Source: a virus. From it: a stretch of 40,518 nucleotides of DNA. Numbering within the stretch: the stretch's first letter is position 1; each line of letters starts with the position of its first letter. A model generated the notes under the pieces. That model worked only from the letters and a program-made list of their open reading frames with translations, was not told the DNA's origin and searched no databases. A program made the translations under genes and the position numbers. Positions 23,729-31,327 of this stretch are shown in pieces. The DNA is taken from IMG/VR virus record IMGVR_UViG_3300014720_003399, positions 1-40,518 of that record; one strand, written 5' to 3'.

Positions 23729-25566
23729 TAGATGCCACCTTGTACAATTTGATCGGGAGACATGGGCATTTGGTCAGGAGGAGGAAGCTGACCTTGAGAG
23801 TTTTGCCCCCCTTGCATAATGCCCTGCTCCATCATCATCTTTTGTTGCATTGCCTCCCGTATCTCCTGAGATATCTTTTCTCCCTCCCGAATTCCCATAT
23901 CTTTTAACAGAGTTGGAGACATGGCGATAAGGGGAGCATTTTGGTTGTTTAACAAAGCCTCAAGCTTTGCCTGTCTTTCTTCAGAGGTGCTACGATAATC
24001 AGGCACTTCTTCAATATAAAGGGATAAAGGAAGTGTTCTAACATCATTATAGATTTCTACGCCCTTATCGGATTCATGAGAAAGATTTAAAACAAGCCAG
24101 TAATTTTGTTGATCTGTTAAAACCTGAACGGCTATATTTTCATCATAGCCTGACTGGATCATATCCAGCATGAATTTAGCTTCACGCTTTTTCATCTCTG
24201 CGAAGTCATCAAAGGCAAAGACATTATTACGCACGCTGTTCACTTGACGGATATTTTGAGCAACACCACTGGTCGCATTTGTTTGAATACCCAACATTTC
24301 ATCATTAATACCTGTTACCCGTTGGATTAAGTTCAGATAAAGCTCAATAATTTTTAACTGCTCTTCGCCCATTTGAGCATTTGAGGAAATTTCGAACTTG
24401 GAATCTTTTGGAAGAATAAGAACAGAATCAGGACTTCTAAGTTCCTCACGCAACGACTCTATATCTCTGCCTTCCAGTACTCCGTCTCCCTCAAAAATAA
24501 GAGTTGAGGAATTCAGGAGATAAACTGATTTCGTCACACGAACATTACAATCTCTCTGAATACTTTTCATAGAAGAAAGAAGTCCATAAGGTACTCCTGT
24601 TCTAAATGACCTTTTCCACACACAAGGAATGTAACTGAAGTCCTTCGGGTTAGGAAAATCTGGGTCTAAGGGACTATATTCCAGTAGATTATTCCCCATA
24701 AAGAGCGTTCTCATAATCCTTGAGGATTCTTTTTCTTCAATGTCAGAAGTAGAATTAGCTAACTCTTCAGCCGTTTCTTCATCAAAAGTTTCGAAGTAAT
24801 GACCCTTTTTATCAATGCCAGAGTAAGCTCTATGCTCAACCTTGTTCTGAACCTCTACAACCAACAATCGACTTGCGGAAATGCCTGTATAAAAATTGGG
24901 GTCTGTGTAATTAGAATCTCTGTCGATCAACTCAGGAGAAGTCATGCCTTGATATATATCAGGACTATAAGAATCAACATCTTGTGAAACTTGAGGCCAT
25001 TTCTTTTTAATATAATCAGGTCTTAACCAATACTTACGGCAAAGATATTTCATTTCCGTATATTGAGGACTCAAGTCATCAGGGTCGGGAATGATATTGT
25101 AAGGATGGAGATGCCTATATTTATAAAGTCCATTTTCCTTGTATAAATGGCTCCATCCAATCCCGCAAATAAGCATATCTCTGAACTTTAATGAACCAAG
25201 ATGAGGAATCGAGTTGCTTTCCTGAATATGATAGAGAAAGTGCGTCAGAGCTTCTGCCAGCTTTTCGTCTTCTTCACGCTGTGAATCAGACCTACAAGCC
25301 GATCTGTAGCGTGATTGTATTTCAACACCGGAAAGTGCATCAATCAAACCCTGTATAATATTCACAGTAATAGGAAGCTGCCCTCTCTCCTTCAAAACAA
25401 GGAGGTCATCTGCCAACCATTGCCCTGTTCCACCCTCATAAAAGGCAAAATCTTCTCGACACGTTTCTCTAAATGCTTGAGAGGAAACATGGAGATTTCC
25501 CACTCGAAAACATTCCTGAGCTTTATTGAGAGCATCTTGTCTTGAAGAAGAAAGAGAATAGGACAT
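23728..25566 (-). CDS. Portal protein (P22-type)
   Basis: This 612-aa protein forms the dodecameric DNA channel at the capsid vertex. Characteristic stretches are FAFYEGGTGQWLADDLLVLKERGQ, PITVNIIQGLIDALSGVEIQSR and YRHLHPYNIIPDPDDLS. Helices around LIQRVTGINDEMLGIQTNATSGVAQNIRQ match the stem and channel region, and a Met/Gln/Pro-rich C-tail is typical of P22-like portals. Length and order (after terminase, before scaffold) agree. Confidence 0.88.
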   Translation of the reverse strand: MSYSLSSSRQDALNKAQECFRVGNLHVSSQAFRETCREDFAFYEGGTGQWLADDLLVLKERGQLPITVNIIQGLIDALSGVEIQSRYRSACRSDSQREEDEKLAEALTHFLYHIQESNSIPHLGSLKFRDMLICGIGWSHLYKENGLYKYRHLHPYNIIPDPDDLSPQYTEMKYLCRKYWLRPDYIKKKWPQVSQDVDSYSPDIYQGMTSPELIDRDSNYTDPNFYTGISASRLLVVEVQNKVEHRAYSGIDKKGHYFETFDEETAEELANSTSDIEEKESSRIMRTLFMGNNLLEYSPLDPDFPNPKDFSYIPCVWKRSFRTGVPYGLLSSMKSIQRDCNVRVTKSVYLLNSSTLIFEGDGVLEGRDIESLREELRSPDSVLILPKDSKFEISSNAQMGEEQLKIIELYLNLIQRVTGINDEMLGIQTNATSGVAQNIRQVNSVRNNVFAFDDFAEMKKREAKFMLDMIQSGYDENIAVQVLTDQQNYWLVLNLSHESDKGVEIYNDVRTLPLSLYIEEVPDYRSTSEERQAKLEALLNNQNAPLIAMSPTLLKDMGIREGEKISQEIREAMQQKMMMEQGIMQGGQNSQGQLPPPDQMPMSPDQIVQGGI

Positions 25567-25594
25567 GGGAAGCTTTCAGAAATAAGTTTTATAT

Positions 25595-25816
25595 TTATTC
25601 AAATGCAGGAATTTCAGCTTGAATTTCTTTTAAATCATCCATTGCCTCAGAGACAACTTTTTTAATGTAAGTGCACAATGATTTATAGTCTTCGCTTTCG
25701 TTTCCTTCTTCTTCTTCTAGCTGTTTAAAAATATTAACTGCGTATGTTTGTATAAATTGAGCATCAATTGCAAATTTAGAAATACTTCTTAGACCTTCTC
25801 TATTTGGCATGAACAT
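25595..25816 (-). CDS. Small helical protein, paralogue of 6022-6234
   Basis: This 73-aa protein shares the DAQ-x-x-Q-x-YA-x-x-(V/I)F motif and the C-terminal (L/M)(K/Q)E(I/V)(Q/K)..IP motif with the 70-aa protein at the far end of the late cluster. It lies between the portal and alpha-CTD-like genes. The two copies look like old duplicates. No function is recognised. Confidence 0.72.
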   Translation of the reverse strand: MFMPNREGLRSISKFAIDAQFIQTYAVNIFKQLEEEEGNESEDYKSLCTYIKKVVSEAMDDLKEIQAEIPAFE

Positions 25817-25856
25817 TTTTAATTTTCTCCTTTAATAAAAATTAATATTTATACTA

Positions 25857-26177
25857 TCAATTTATTGAATAAATTTCAATATTTCTTTTATTTAATTCTT
25901 CATTTTTAATATTCATTAAGTCTTTCATTCCCATTCTAAGACCAAACCATGATAAGACTTCTTGAATTTCATCAAAAGAATTGCGACCAAAGTTCCGAAT
26001 ATTTCTTAATTCTCTTGGCTCAGTGCAACAAATATTTCCTATGTATAAAATATTCTTCTCTATGAGAGCATTATACGATCTCGTGCTTAATCCAAGATCA
26101 GCAATAGGAATCGCAAACGGATTTCCTTCATATTTATTCAGAAGCTCAAGAACAAAAACATTATTATCAATGCTCAT
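25857..26177 (-). CDS. Free-standing RNA polymerase alpha C-terminal-domain-like protein
   Basis: Residues about 22-86 match the RpoA C-terminal domain (PF03118): IADLGLSTRSYNALIEKNI, YIGNI and IRNFGRNSFDEIQEVL followed by GLRMGM. Counting from the ATG at 26177, Arg33, Asn36, Gly64 and Ser67 line up with E. coli Arg265, Asn268, Gly296 and Ser299, which contact the minor groove at UP elements; Lys298 is replaced by Asn. There is no N-terminal assembly domain, so it cannot build RNA polymerase alone. It may bind DNA or activators and alter host transcription. The gene overlaps the TerL stop (TGATG); GTG at 26180 is an alternative start. Domain identity is strong, function inferred. Confidence 0.85.
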   Translation of the reverse strand: MSIDNNVFVLELLNKYEGNPFAIPIADLGLSTRSYNALIEKNILYIGNICCTEPRELRNIRNFGRNSFDEIQEVLSWFGLRMGMKDLMNIKNEELNKRNIEIYSIN

Positions 26178-27703
26178 CACATCATTCCTACTCTTTGACG
26201 GCTTTTGCCATAGGGATTATAGTCACCTGTTTTTGGTTTTGCATACTTCAAGCCGGTAATCATATATCGCATAGCATCAAGCAAGTGGTCGTTGCCATCA
26301 ATAATATCCCCTTTTGAATTATAAGCATAGGTTCTGATTTCATTCAGAAGCTTAGGACAACGACCTTTAAATATCTTCAATCTTCCATCCATCATCATTT
26401 GCAGACAAGTCAGTATTCCAGCACTCCTTGTATTATCTGCTTTGACAAGATTTAAGCCCTTTTTCCTATAAAGATTAAACAAGCTTTCTCCGTCTTTTTG
26501 TGAGGATGCTTGCCCTGCGGGGTCGCCCATCACATGAGACCACCAGAGAGAATCTACTGCACGCATTGTTCTCAAATCATTCAAATGAGAATCAGGGGTT
26601 TTACCACTCATCGAGTACTCAAAATAGATATACAAAATTCCTGTATCTCTGTCCAATGCGCCAAAGGTCAAAGCAGTTGGATCAGTCCATCCAAAATCCA
26701 TCCCGACAATATGTGCATAATGAGGGGGAAATTCAAACAAATCACAGGTAATAAGCTCTTCCAGCACAGGATACACCATTCCTGAACCAATAGACGGCAT
26801 TCCTTTTGTACGTGCTTCAATTTCAGCAGGAAGCATATTCGCAAGCATGTTTTTCTTCTGCTCTTCGTCTAAATGCTGGGCATCATCCCATCCTGCAAGT
26901 AAGAAAACTTTTCCATCTTTGATCTCACCTGAGCCAACGTTGACTTGTTTTTCTTCGGTGATTTTCTTTCCTTCTCTCTCCAACTCAATCCTCTCTATTC
27001 TCTGAGTAAAACCTAATACAAATTGCGTGAATTGCGTGCAAGTCGCCGCAATGATAATCATCCCGTGGTCATCAGGGCTTGTGTTCATAATGCGCATACA
27101 GCACTCGGAAAACACCGACATGGTGGGTTGCTCATCCAGCAGGATGCAATCAACTTTAGCAGCTTTCCATGTTGAAAGCTCATTCTGCTGTTCACGACCC
27201 CCATAGGTTTTAATGGCTACGTTAGTAATGCCACCATTGGCATTCTTAATCTTATAACGCCGATCTTTTTTGTTCTGATAAATGACCAAAGACTCATGAA
27301 TAAAAGCTGGGTCGCTCCCGCTTCCCTCAAACAAACGCTTGGTCAAATCCTCCGCTTCAAAGCTCGTGATTCCACCAACCCACATGGTCAGATTCTTTTT
27401 CTTATACCTGTAGCCCTTCCAGTTTTCAGGGTAAGTCGCTGTAGCGTGCATAGCGAATTCAGCCAGACAGCTATAGGTCTTGCCAATACGGTTTGCTGCC
27501 AGAAGAAGACGGATAGAGGCTTTATTTCCTAACTGATGGAATTCTTCAAAGATGGGATAGGGTTTGTAGAATTTGAACAGCTTATTTGATTCTAATTCGA
27601 TCTTATTTTCAAAACGATCAAAACAGAGCATCTGATTGTTAATCAGACTGCTTCCTGTCTGTAATACGCTATTTAATTCAGATTCTAATGCTTGAAAACT
27701 CAC
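26177..27703 (-). CDS. Terminase large subunit
   Basis: This 508-aa packaging motor has an N-terminal ATPase with Walker A ANRIGKT (about residues 70-76) and Walker B VDCILLDEQP. Its C-terminal RNase H-like nuclease shows GMDFGWTDPTALTFG (first Asp) and DGNDHLLDAMRYMITGL (late Asp pair). The class resembles P22 gp2-type headful terminases. It overlaps the small subunit by four bases and the alpha-CTD gene by one. Confidence 0.93.
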   Translation of the reverse strand: MSFQALESELNSVLQTGSSLINNQMLCFDRFENKIELESNKLFKFYKPYPIFEEFHQLGNKASIRLLLAANRIGKTYSCLAEFAMHATATYPENWKGYRYKKKNLTMWVGGITSFEAEDLTKRLFEGSGSDPAFIHESLVIYQNKKDRRYKIKNANGGITNVAIKTYGGREQQNELSTWKAAKVDCILLDEQPTMSVFSECCMRIMNTSPDDHGMIIIAATCTQFTQFVLGFTQRIERIELEREGKKITEEKQVNVGSGEIKDGKVFLLAGWDDAQHLDEEQKKNMLANMLPAEIEARTKGMPSIGSGMVYPVLEELITCDLFEFPPHYAHIVGMDFGWTDPTALTFGALDRDTGILYIYFEYSMSGKTPDSHLNDLRTMRAVDSLWWSHVMGDPAGQASSQKDGESLFNLYRKKGLNLVKADNTRSAGILTCLQMMMDGRLKIFKGRCPKLLNEIRTYAYNSKGDIIDGNDHLLDAMRYMITGLKYAKPKTGDYNPYGKSRQRVGMM

Positions 27704-28098
27704 TCTACTACCATATCGTTACCAGTTGCGTCTCTTTGAGAAAATATTTTTAAGGCAAGATCACGCATAAGATTAATTGAAGCGACCCTAAATTGCTCTT
27801 TTAATGTTGCTAATTCTAATGAAGAAAAACCATATCTTTCAAGTAGTTGATCTAATTCATCTTCTTGATATTCATATCCATCTTTAGCGCAAAGCAAGGT
27901 ATATTTAAGAAAACTATCCGCTGCCTTGATTTGATCTGATTCCCTTTTGGCTGATTTCATCTTACTTGAGAGAGTTTTAAGAGCCTCTTTGCCATCTTCT
28001 ACAACAGCTGTGGTGAGCAAGTCTTCGGTAAATATGCGCCTGCGCTGCCCTTTGCTAGCGGTGTGTTTCTCGGTGAACGAAGTAGACGTCTCAGCCAT
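27700..28098 (-). CDS. Terminase small subunit (by position)
   Basis: This 132-aa protein has a charged N-terminal half (FTEKHTASKGQRRRIF) and a helical body, and overlaps TerL by four bases (ATGA). Small terminase subunits recognise pac sites and form rings. Size and coupling to TerL fit, but no diagnostic HTH is visible. The Lys/Arg-rich N-terminus could contact DNA. Confidence 0.7.
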   Translation of the reverse strand: MAETSTSFTEKHTASKGQRRRIFTEDLLTTAVVEDGKEALKTLSSKMKSAKRESDQIKAADSFLKYTLLCAKDGYEYQEDELDQLLERYGFSSLELATLKEQFRVASINLMRDLALKIFSQRDATGNDMVVE

Positions 28099-28136
28099 TT
28101 TTTAATTTGCCATTAATTGCTCTGATTTTTCGCAGT

Positions 28137-28265
28137 TTAGAGCCATTTACTTGCTATTCTATACCATAATGATTTCTTACGTTTTTCTTCTTTTTCCATT
28201 GCTTCCCTTGCTACTTTTTCCACTAAAGCCTTAAGCATCTCATCAGTAGTTCTATACGCAATCAT
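28137..28265 (-). CDS. Small charged helical protein
   Basis: This 42-aa frame runs from ATG 28265 to TAA at 28137-28139, preceded by AGGGGG. Its product (MIAYRTTDEMLKALVEKVA...EEKRKKSLWYRIASKWL) is a single charged helix with a basic C-terminus. It fits exactly between the 93-aa gene and the small-terminase gene. It could be an accessory packaging or DNA-binding peptide. No family is recognised. Confidence 0.6.
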   Translation of the reverse strand: MIAYRTTDEMLKALVEKVAREAMEKEEKRKKSLWYRIASKWL

Positions 28266-28547
28266 TCATTCCCCCTTGGTGATGTAGGTGTAGAAGCGGT
28301 TAGCTATATTAACCAAAAGATTACAACGTTCATAAAACATAGCTCCACCGTCATTATGAAGAGGAAGGTTAAATTGATTCAAAGCAAGCTCAAGGACTTT
28401 TGTTCTTAATTTTTGCATTTCTTCATTGGACACATGATAACCATCAGAACAAACACTTCCCGTGGTAGTTACACGTTGAGCTTTTTCGACAGGTTTCACC
28501 ATAGCTTCCAAACTATCGTCAAAACCAAAAAAATGAACATTATACAT
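28266..28547 (-). CDS. Hypothetical phage protein
   Basis: This 93-aa protein (MYNVHFFGFDDSLEAM...) has a helical C-terminal half (LRTKVLELALNQFNL, CNLLVNIANRFYTYI) and no recognised motif. It leads the terminase gene cluster after a stretch with two inverted repeats, which may mark the late promoter. Confidence 0.65.
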   Translation of the reverse strand: MYNVHFFGFDDSLEAMVKPVEKAQRVTTTGSVCSDGYHVSNEEMQKLRTKVLELALNQFNLPLHNDGGAMFYERCNLLVNIANRFYTYITKGE

Positions 28548-28568
28548 CTTCCATTCCTTTCATCTGGC

Positions 28569-28664
28569 GGGGCAGTTTGAATATTCAAACCTATCAAAAG
28601 TTAAAATACTGCCCCATAATATAATTTAACGTCTCAACTTGGAATAAGAAATTTTATATTCCAA
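28569..28664 (-). promoter_or_regulatory. Paired inverted repeats upstream of the terminase cluster
   Basis: GGGGCAGT (28569-28576) and ACTGCCCC (28608-28615) enclose TTGAATATTCAA. TTGGAATA (28639-28646) and TATTCCAA (28657-28664) form a second palindrome. Leftward, TTCCAA is followed after 17 bases by TATTAT, a possible promoter. The region may combine a terminator for the upstream genes with an operator/promoter for the 28.5-kb late genes. Confidence 0.35.
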
Positions 28665-28674
28665 TTTTCAATCA

Positions 28675-28866
28675 CTATTTACTAAACTCTACACTCACAC
28701 CGAATTCATCTTTGAGGATTTCCTTATCCACTTTTACGATGATGTTATCATCTCCAATAAGCATATGAGCAGCATATCCTAAAGCAAACAAAAAAACAGC
28801 ACAACCAAACAATAGAAAAGGTAAATAACCTGAGTATTTTTTAACGAAGTCAACGATCAATTTCAT
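28675..28866 (-). CDS. Small single-span membrane protein (holin candidate)
   Basis: This 63-aa protein has a short basic N-terminus (MKLIVDFVKKY), one hydrophobic segment (YLPFLLFGCAVFLFALGYAAHMLI, about 14-37) and an acidic C-terminus (DDNIIVKVDKEILKDEFG). It overlaps the 43-aa gene upstream. With a spanin pair 0.7 kb upstream in the same operon, a class III-like holin or antiholin role is plausible, but it has only one span and no family evidence. Confidence 0.6.
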   Translation of the reverse strand: MKLIVDFVKKYSGYLPFLLFGCAVFLFALGYAAHMLIGDDNIIVKVDKEILKDEFGVSVEFSK

Positions 28867-28981
28867 TTTTTAACTGTTTGAAATATTTTTGATACTCATA
28901 ATAGTATTGAATATCTTTTGTTCTCCTCCATAAGTCAAGAAAAGTCTGCATTTTAGACACAATCGCTTGCTTGGTGATCAT
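28850..28981 (-). CDS. Small basic helical protein
   Basis: This 43-aa frame uses an ATG at 28981 that overlaps the VRR-NUC stop (ATGA). The product is a lysine and tyrosine-rich helix (TFLDLWRRTKDIQYYYEYQKYFKQLKNEI). The longer frame reaching 29056 lies inside the VRR-NUC gene and is unlikely to be used. It overlaps the membrane-protein gene downstream. Confidence 0.6.
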   Translation of the reverse strand: MITKQAIVSKMQTFLDLWRRTKDIQYYYEYQKYFKQLKNEIDR

Positions 28982-29385
28982 TGCTCCTTTAACACATTCT
29001 TCACGTCTTGCAGAGACCTGCAAAGGTAGTACGGCACTCCCACACTCTCGCACCACTTTTGAACGATTTTTTGGTTTTCGCTTTGAATTCCCTTATCTGT
29101 CTTCACCTCGATGAAAAAGCATCCATCGCGACCCAGAAAGGCATAGTCAGGTATACCGCATATTCTCCCCATAAAAGTTAGAATGGCTCCTCCTAGACCA
29201 TTGTATTTCCCTAAAAACTGGTTGGGAACATGAAACCAGACATAAGGGAAGTTTCCTTCAAGGCTAAGACCCTTTAGATACCACGCTATTTCAACACAGA
29301 TGGCAGATTCTCCCTTGATGTTCTTAGGCTGTTTATAGTCGGGAAGCATAAGTGGCAAAAGGTAGTTTTGGGTTGCCATGTTCAT
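28978..29385 (-). CDS. VRR-NUC endonuclease
   Basis: This 135-aa nuclease has the PD-(D/E)XK-type VRR-NUC layout: an N-terminal Glu/Ile helix (GESAICVEIAWYL), GIPDYAFLGRDGCFFIEVKTDKG (Asp plus E-x-K, about residues 80-100) and QKIVQKWCESVGVPYYLCRSLQDVKNVL. VRR-NUC phage proteins are structure-specific nucleases, often resolvase-like, of the Fan1-related group. It overlaps the genes on both sides by four bases. Confidence 0.92.
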   Translation of the reverse strand: MNMATQNYLLPLMLPDYKQPKNIKGESAICVEIAWYLKGLSLEGNFPYVWFHVPNQFLGKYNGLGGAILTFMGRICGIPDYAFLGRDGCFFIEVKTDKGIQSENQKIVQKWCESVGVPYYLCRSLQDVKNVLKEQ

Positions 29386-29585
29386 GCAGGAACGCTGCGT
29401 TCAACATCATAAGCTAAATGAATGGCAAAACCTAAAGCGAGGCTCAGTTCCTTCACGCTCAATCCATGTGAAGCAAGGCTGACTTCTCCGTTCTCCAGAA
29501 CAGAAATGTTAACCGACCCAATTTCAGGATATTGTTTGTTCTTGGGGAACATGACAATGTTGTCATTTCGACACTGTTTAAACAT
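29382..29585 (-). CDS. Small protein homologous to the element-2 gene at 3.1 kb
   Basis: This 67-aa protein (from ATG 29585, with GAAGGA ten bases upstream; GTG at 29603 is an alternative) shares NIVMFP, ISVLENG and (F)AIH motifs with the 74-aa protein at 3058-3282. It overlaps the o-spanin stop and the VRR-NUC start, so it belongs to this operon. Function unknown. Confidence 0.68.
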   Translation of the reverse strand: MFKQCRNDNIVMFPKNKQYPEIGSVNISVLENGEVSLASHGLSVKELSLALGFAIHLAYDVERSVPA

Positions 29586-29886
29586 CCTTGAGCATTCCTT
29601 CACGATAAATTTTTAGCTTCTTCTCAAATACCATGATTTTACCTAAATAGTCATATAAATAAACACATTTTTGAGCATCATTCTTTGGACAAAGCACTTT
29701 CAATTCTTCAACGATTTTTGGATGTGGTCTTGGAAATTGAGGTAGCGTCATTGAGTAAAGGCTTTGGATGGCTTGCTTTGGACAGGGAATCGGCACTGGT
29801 AATGTGTGACTGCTCTGACAACCAGCTATGGATGCTGTCCCGATCACACACAGAACACTCAACATTTGTCTGTTGTGCCATGACAT
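29578..29886 (-). CDS. Outer-membrane spanin lipoprotein (Rz1-like), pair A
   Basis: From ATG 29886, this 102-aa protein has a lipoprotein signal (LSVLCVIGTASIAGC, lipid-modified Cys about residue 23) and a Pro-rich periplasmic part (LPQFPRPHPKIVEEL). It ends with YLYDYLGKIMVFEKKLK. Its first two thirds lie in a different frame inside the i-spanin gene, the classical Rz/Rz1 arrangement. O-spanins fuse the outer membrane to the inner membrane with their partner at the last step of lysis. A close relative is encoded at 36089-36370. Confidence 0.82.
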   Translation of the reverse strand: MSWHNRQMLSVLCVIGTASIAGCQSSHTLPVPIPCPKQAIQSLYSMTLPQFPRPHPKIVEELKVLCPKNDAQKCVYLYDYLGKIMVFEKKLKIYREGMLKDV

Positions 29887-30079
29887 TTTGAGCTTTTTCC
29901 ACCAACGTTTCAACCTGATCCTGAGTGGCTTGCGCTTGCAGTGATACAAAATGAGCATCTTTAGCGTCCTCTTTGGCTTTCGTCTCGCTTCTTTTTAACC
30001 ACAGCACATACAAACTCCCTAAAGCTGCACCAATCAGCAGGAACTTCTGGGATAAAAAGGTGAAAATTGTGGTGAACAT
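29708..30079 (-). CDS. Inner-membrane spanin (Rz-like), pair A
   Basis: This 123-aa protein has an N-terminal span (FLLIGAALGSLYVLWL, about 12-28), then a periplasmic charged coiled coil (SETKAKEDAKDAHFVSLQAQATQDQVETLVEKAQ). The C-terminal part (SIHSWLSEQS) recalls IDEWLYKLS in the second pair's i-spanin. The o-spanin gene overlaps it in another frame. A 28-codon membrane peptide lies just upstream. Confidence 0.82.
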   Translation of the reverse strand: MFTTIFTFLSQKFLLIGAALGSLYVLWLKRSETKAKEDAKDAHFVSLQAQATQDQVETLVEKAQNVMAQQTNVECSVCDRDSIHSWLSEQSHITSADSLSKASHPKPLLNDATSISKTTSKNR

Positions 30080-30202
30080 CCATAAACCTATCTAAATCGA
30101 ACGTACAGCAATGTTAATCATCCTGCCATACCAAACGACCAAAACTATCTTTACCTATCGATCTCGTTCATCCTAGAGCTAAATAGAGGTATAGGAACCT
30201 AC

Positions 30203-30289
30203 CTACAAATACCTCGTGGTCACGTAGATCACAGTGATGACCAAGATCATACATCCAATGAAGTAAATCAGGGAATCGTCATCTTGCAT
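30203..30289 (-). CDS. Tiny single-span membrane peptide
   Basis: This 28-aa frame (MQDDDSLIYFIGCMILVITV...) has an acidic N-terminus and a single hydrophobic span, preceded by GGAAG seven bases before the ATG. It lies just upstream of the i-spanin gene, so it could be a pinholin or antiholin-type peptide. Its size makes chance a real alternative. Confidence 0.45.
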   Translation of the reverse strand: MQDDDSLIYFIGCMILVITVIYVTTRYL

Positions 30290-30355
30290 CGAGTAACTTC
30301 CTCAAAAATTTCCTGAATCTTACCAGAAAAGGCTTGGGTTTAAAAGCGTAGAGCG

Positions 30356-30523
30356 TCAGCATCTGATACTTTCCTCGTAGTCTTTCTGCCACTCACGATA
30401 TTCCTCATCCTGATGACGCTCGTTGATAGCTTTGACTTCTCCAAACAGACGTAAACAGGTTTCAATGCTGTCTTCAAGTCTCATGATCAAATCTTCTGGG
30501 ATGCTCTTGGGTTCGTTAAACAT
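30356..30523 (-). CDS. Small acidic helical protein
   Basis: This 55-aa frame starts at ATG 30523 (AAGGAT upstream) and overlaps the stop of the 30516-30737 gene by eight bases. The product is an acidic amphipathic helix (LIMRLEDSIETCLRLFGEVKAINERHQDEEYREWQKDYEE). No family is recognised. Its place in a tight operon supports it as a real gene. Confidence 0.66.
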   Translation of the reverse strand: MFNEPKSIPEDLIMRLEDSIETCLRLFGEVKAINERHQDEEYREWQKDYEESIRC

Positions 30524-30737
30524 TTTTTAAATCCTTTCTTTTGGTTTGGTATGCAATGAATTCAGGGCTTTTCTCAGCTGCAAGGACTTTCTGCATATCG
30601 TAAATCTGGATACCCTTCCCTGATCTGGAAAATGCAGAATATTGTTTTGCTTCAGGCTCTACGAATTTTCTCAAAGCCGTGTCCGTCCACTGGGGACGCC
30701 TTGCGATGATTTCCTTGGATTGCAGTAAGATTTTCAT
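30516..30737 (-). CDS. Small WT-motif (putative DNA-binding) protein
   Basis: This 73-aa protein contains RRPQWTDTALRKFVEPEAK, followed by GKGIQIYDMQKVLAAEKSPEF. The R-x-W-T-x3-(I/L)-x2-(F/L) pattern with a following VL-x-AE-x-S-x-EF segment recalls a small winged-helix-like module common in alphaproteobacterial and phage proteins; this is a family resemblance from memory. RPQWT also appears in the protein at 33263-33523. It overlaps the DnaA-domain gene by four bases. Confidence 0.6.
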   Translation of the reverse strand: MKILLQSKEIIARRPQWTDTALRKFVEPEAKQYSAFSRSGKGIQIYDMQKVLAAEKSPEFIAYQTKRKDLKNV

Positions 30738-31327
30738 ATTTCCTCTCTTTGCTGGTTAATGATGACGGGGAAAATCACACCTTGATTTCCAAGTGTTGTT
30801 CGTTCTTTTTCTTCTTCTGGTAAGCTACATCCATTGCCTCCAGCAACGAATGCCAGCCCCTGAGTGCCATGATAAACATGAGCTGCCTTTGGTTTCGGTT
30901 GAGGCTCTTCCACAATGTCATCCTCTTTGCCATGAGTGAACAATGCGGAGGATGGTTTATGGTCGCCTTGTGATCGAGCAAATCTGCCTACTTTGGATAA
31001 AACATATTTAGCCTGACTCCATTGCTCTGGCGTTAAAGGTGGCTCTGCTCTCGGAATTTCTTCGCCTTCCACCAGGATATGCAATGTGGTGTAACCAAGC
31101 TCTCTGGCAACTTCGTGAATGACAGAGCCAAACCTTGAAATGATCTGATCCTTGAAGAACTTGCTATGCGTCTCAATCACTAAAACGTAAAGAAACGGTG
31201 TGTAGAATCTTGCGGGCGGTCGCGCCTTGTATTTCTCTTTAATCCCTTCCATCACAGCATCCTTTGGTGCGAACCATGACTCGAAAGAGTCCTCCCCTAT
31301 TTTTTCTTTCAAATGATTTTCAATCAT
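30734..31327 (-). CDS. DnaA N-terminal-domain-like replication protein
   Basis: This 197-aa protein starts with LKEKIGEDSFESWF and continues with LVIETHSKFFKDQIISRFGSVIHEVARELG. This is the order of the DnaA N-terminal domain (PF11638: W-x-L...FxxW...V...N/SxFxxDxIxxxY). There is no AAA+ ATPase or HTH. In DnaA this domain contacts DnaB helicase, so the protein is a candidate loader/recruiter for an initiator that lacks one. It overlaps the O-like gene by four bases. Confidence 0.75.
   Translation of the reverse strand: MIENHLKEKIGEDSFESWFAPKDAVMEGIKEKYKARPPARFYTPFLYVLVIETHSKFFKDQIISRFGSVIHEVARELGYTTLHILVEGEEIPRAEPPLTPEQWSQAKYVLSKVGRFARSQGDHKPSSALFTHGKEDDIVEEPQPKPKAAHVYHGTQGLAFVAGGNGCSLPEEEKERTTLGNQGVIFPVIINQQREEI

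Noticed and set aside
28850-29056. Longer 68-aa version of the small basic protein
   Set aside because: Its extra N-terminal part lies entirely in the VRR-NUC gene; the ATG overlapping the VRR-NUC stop is the better start.
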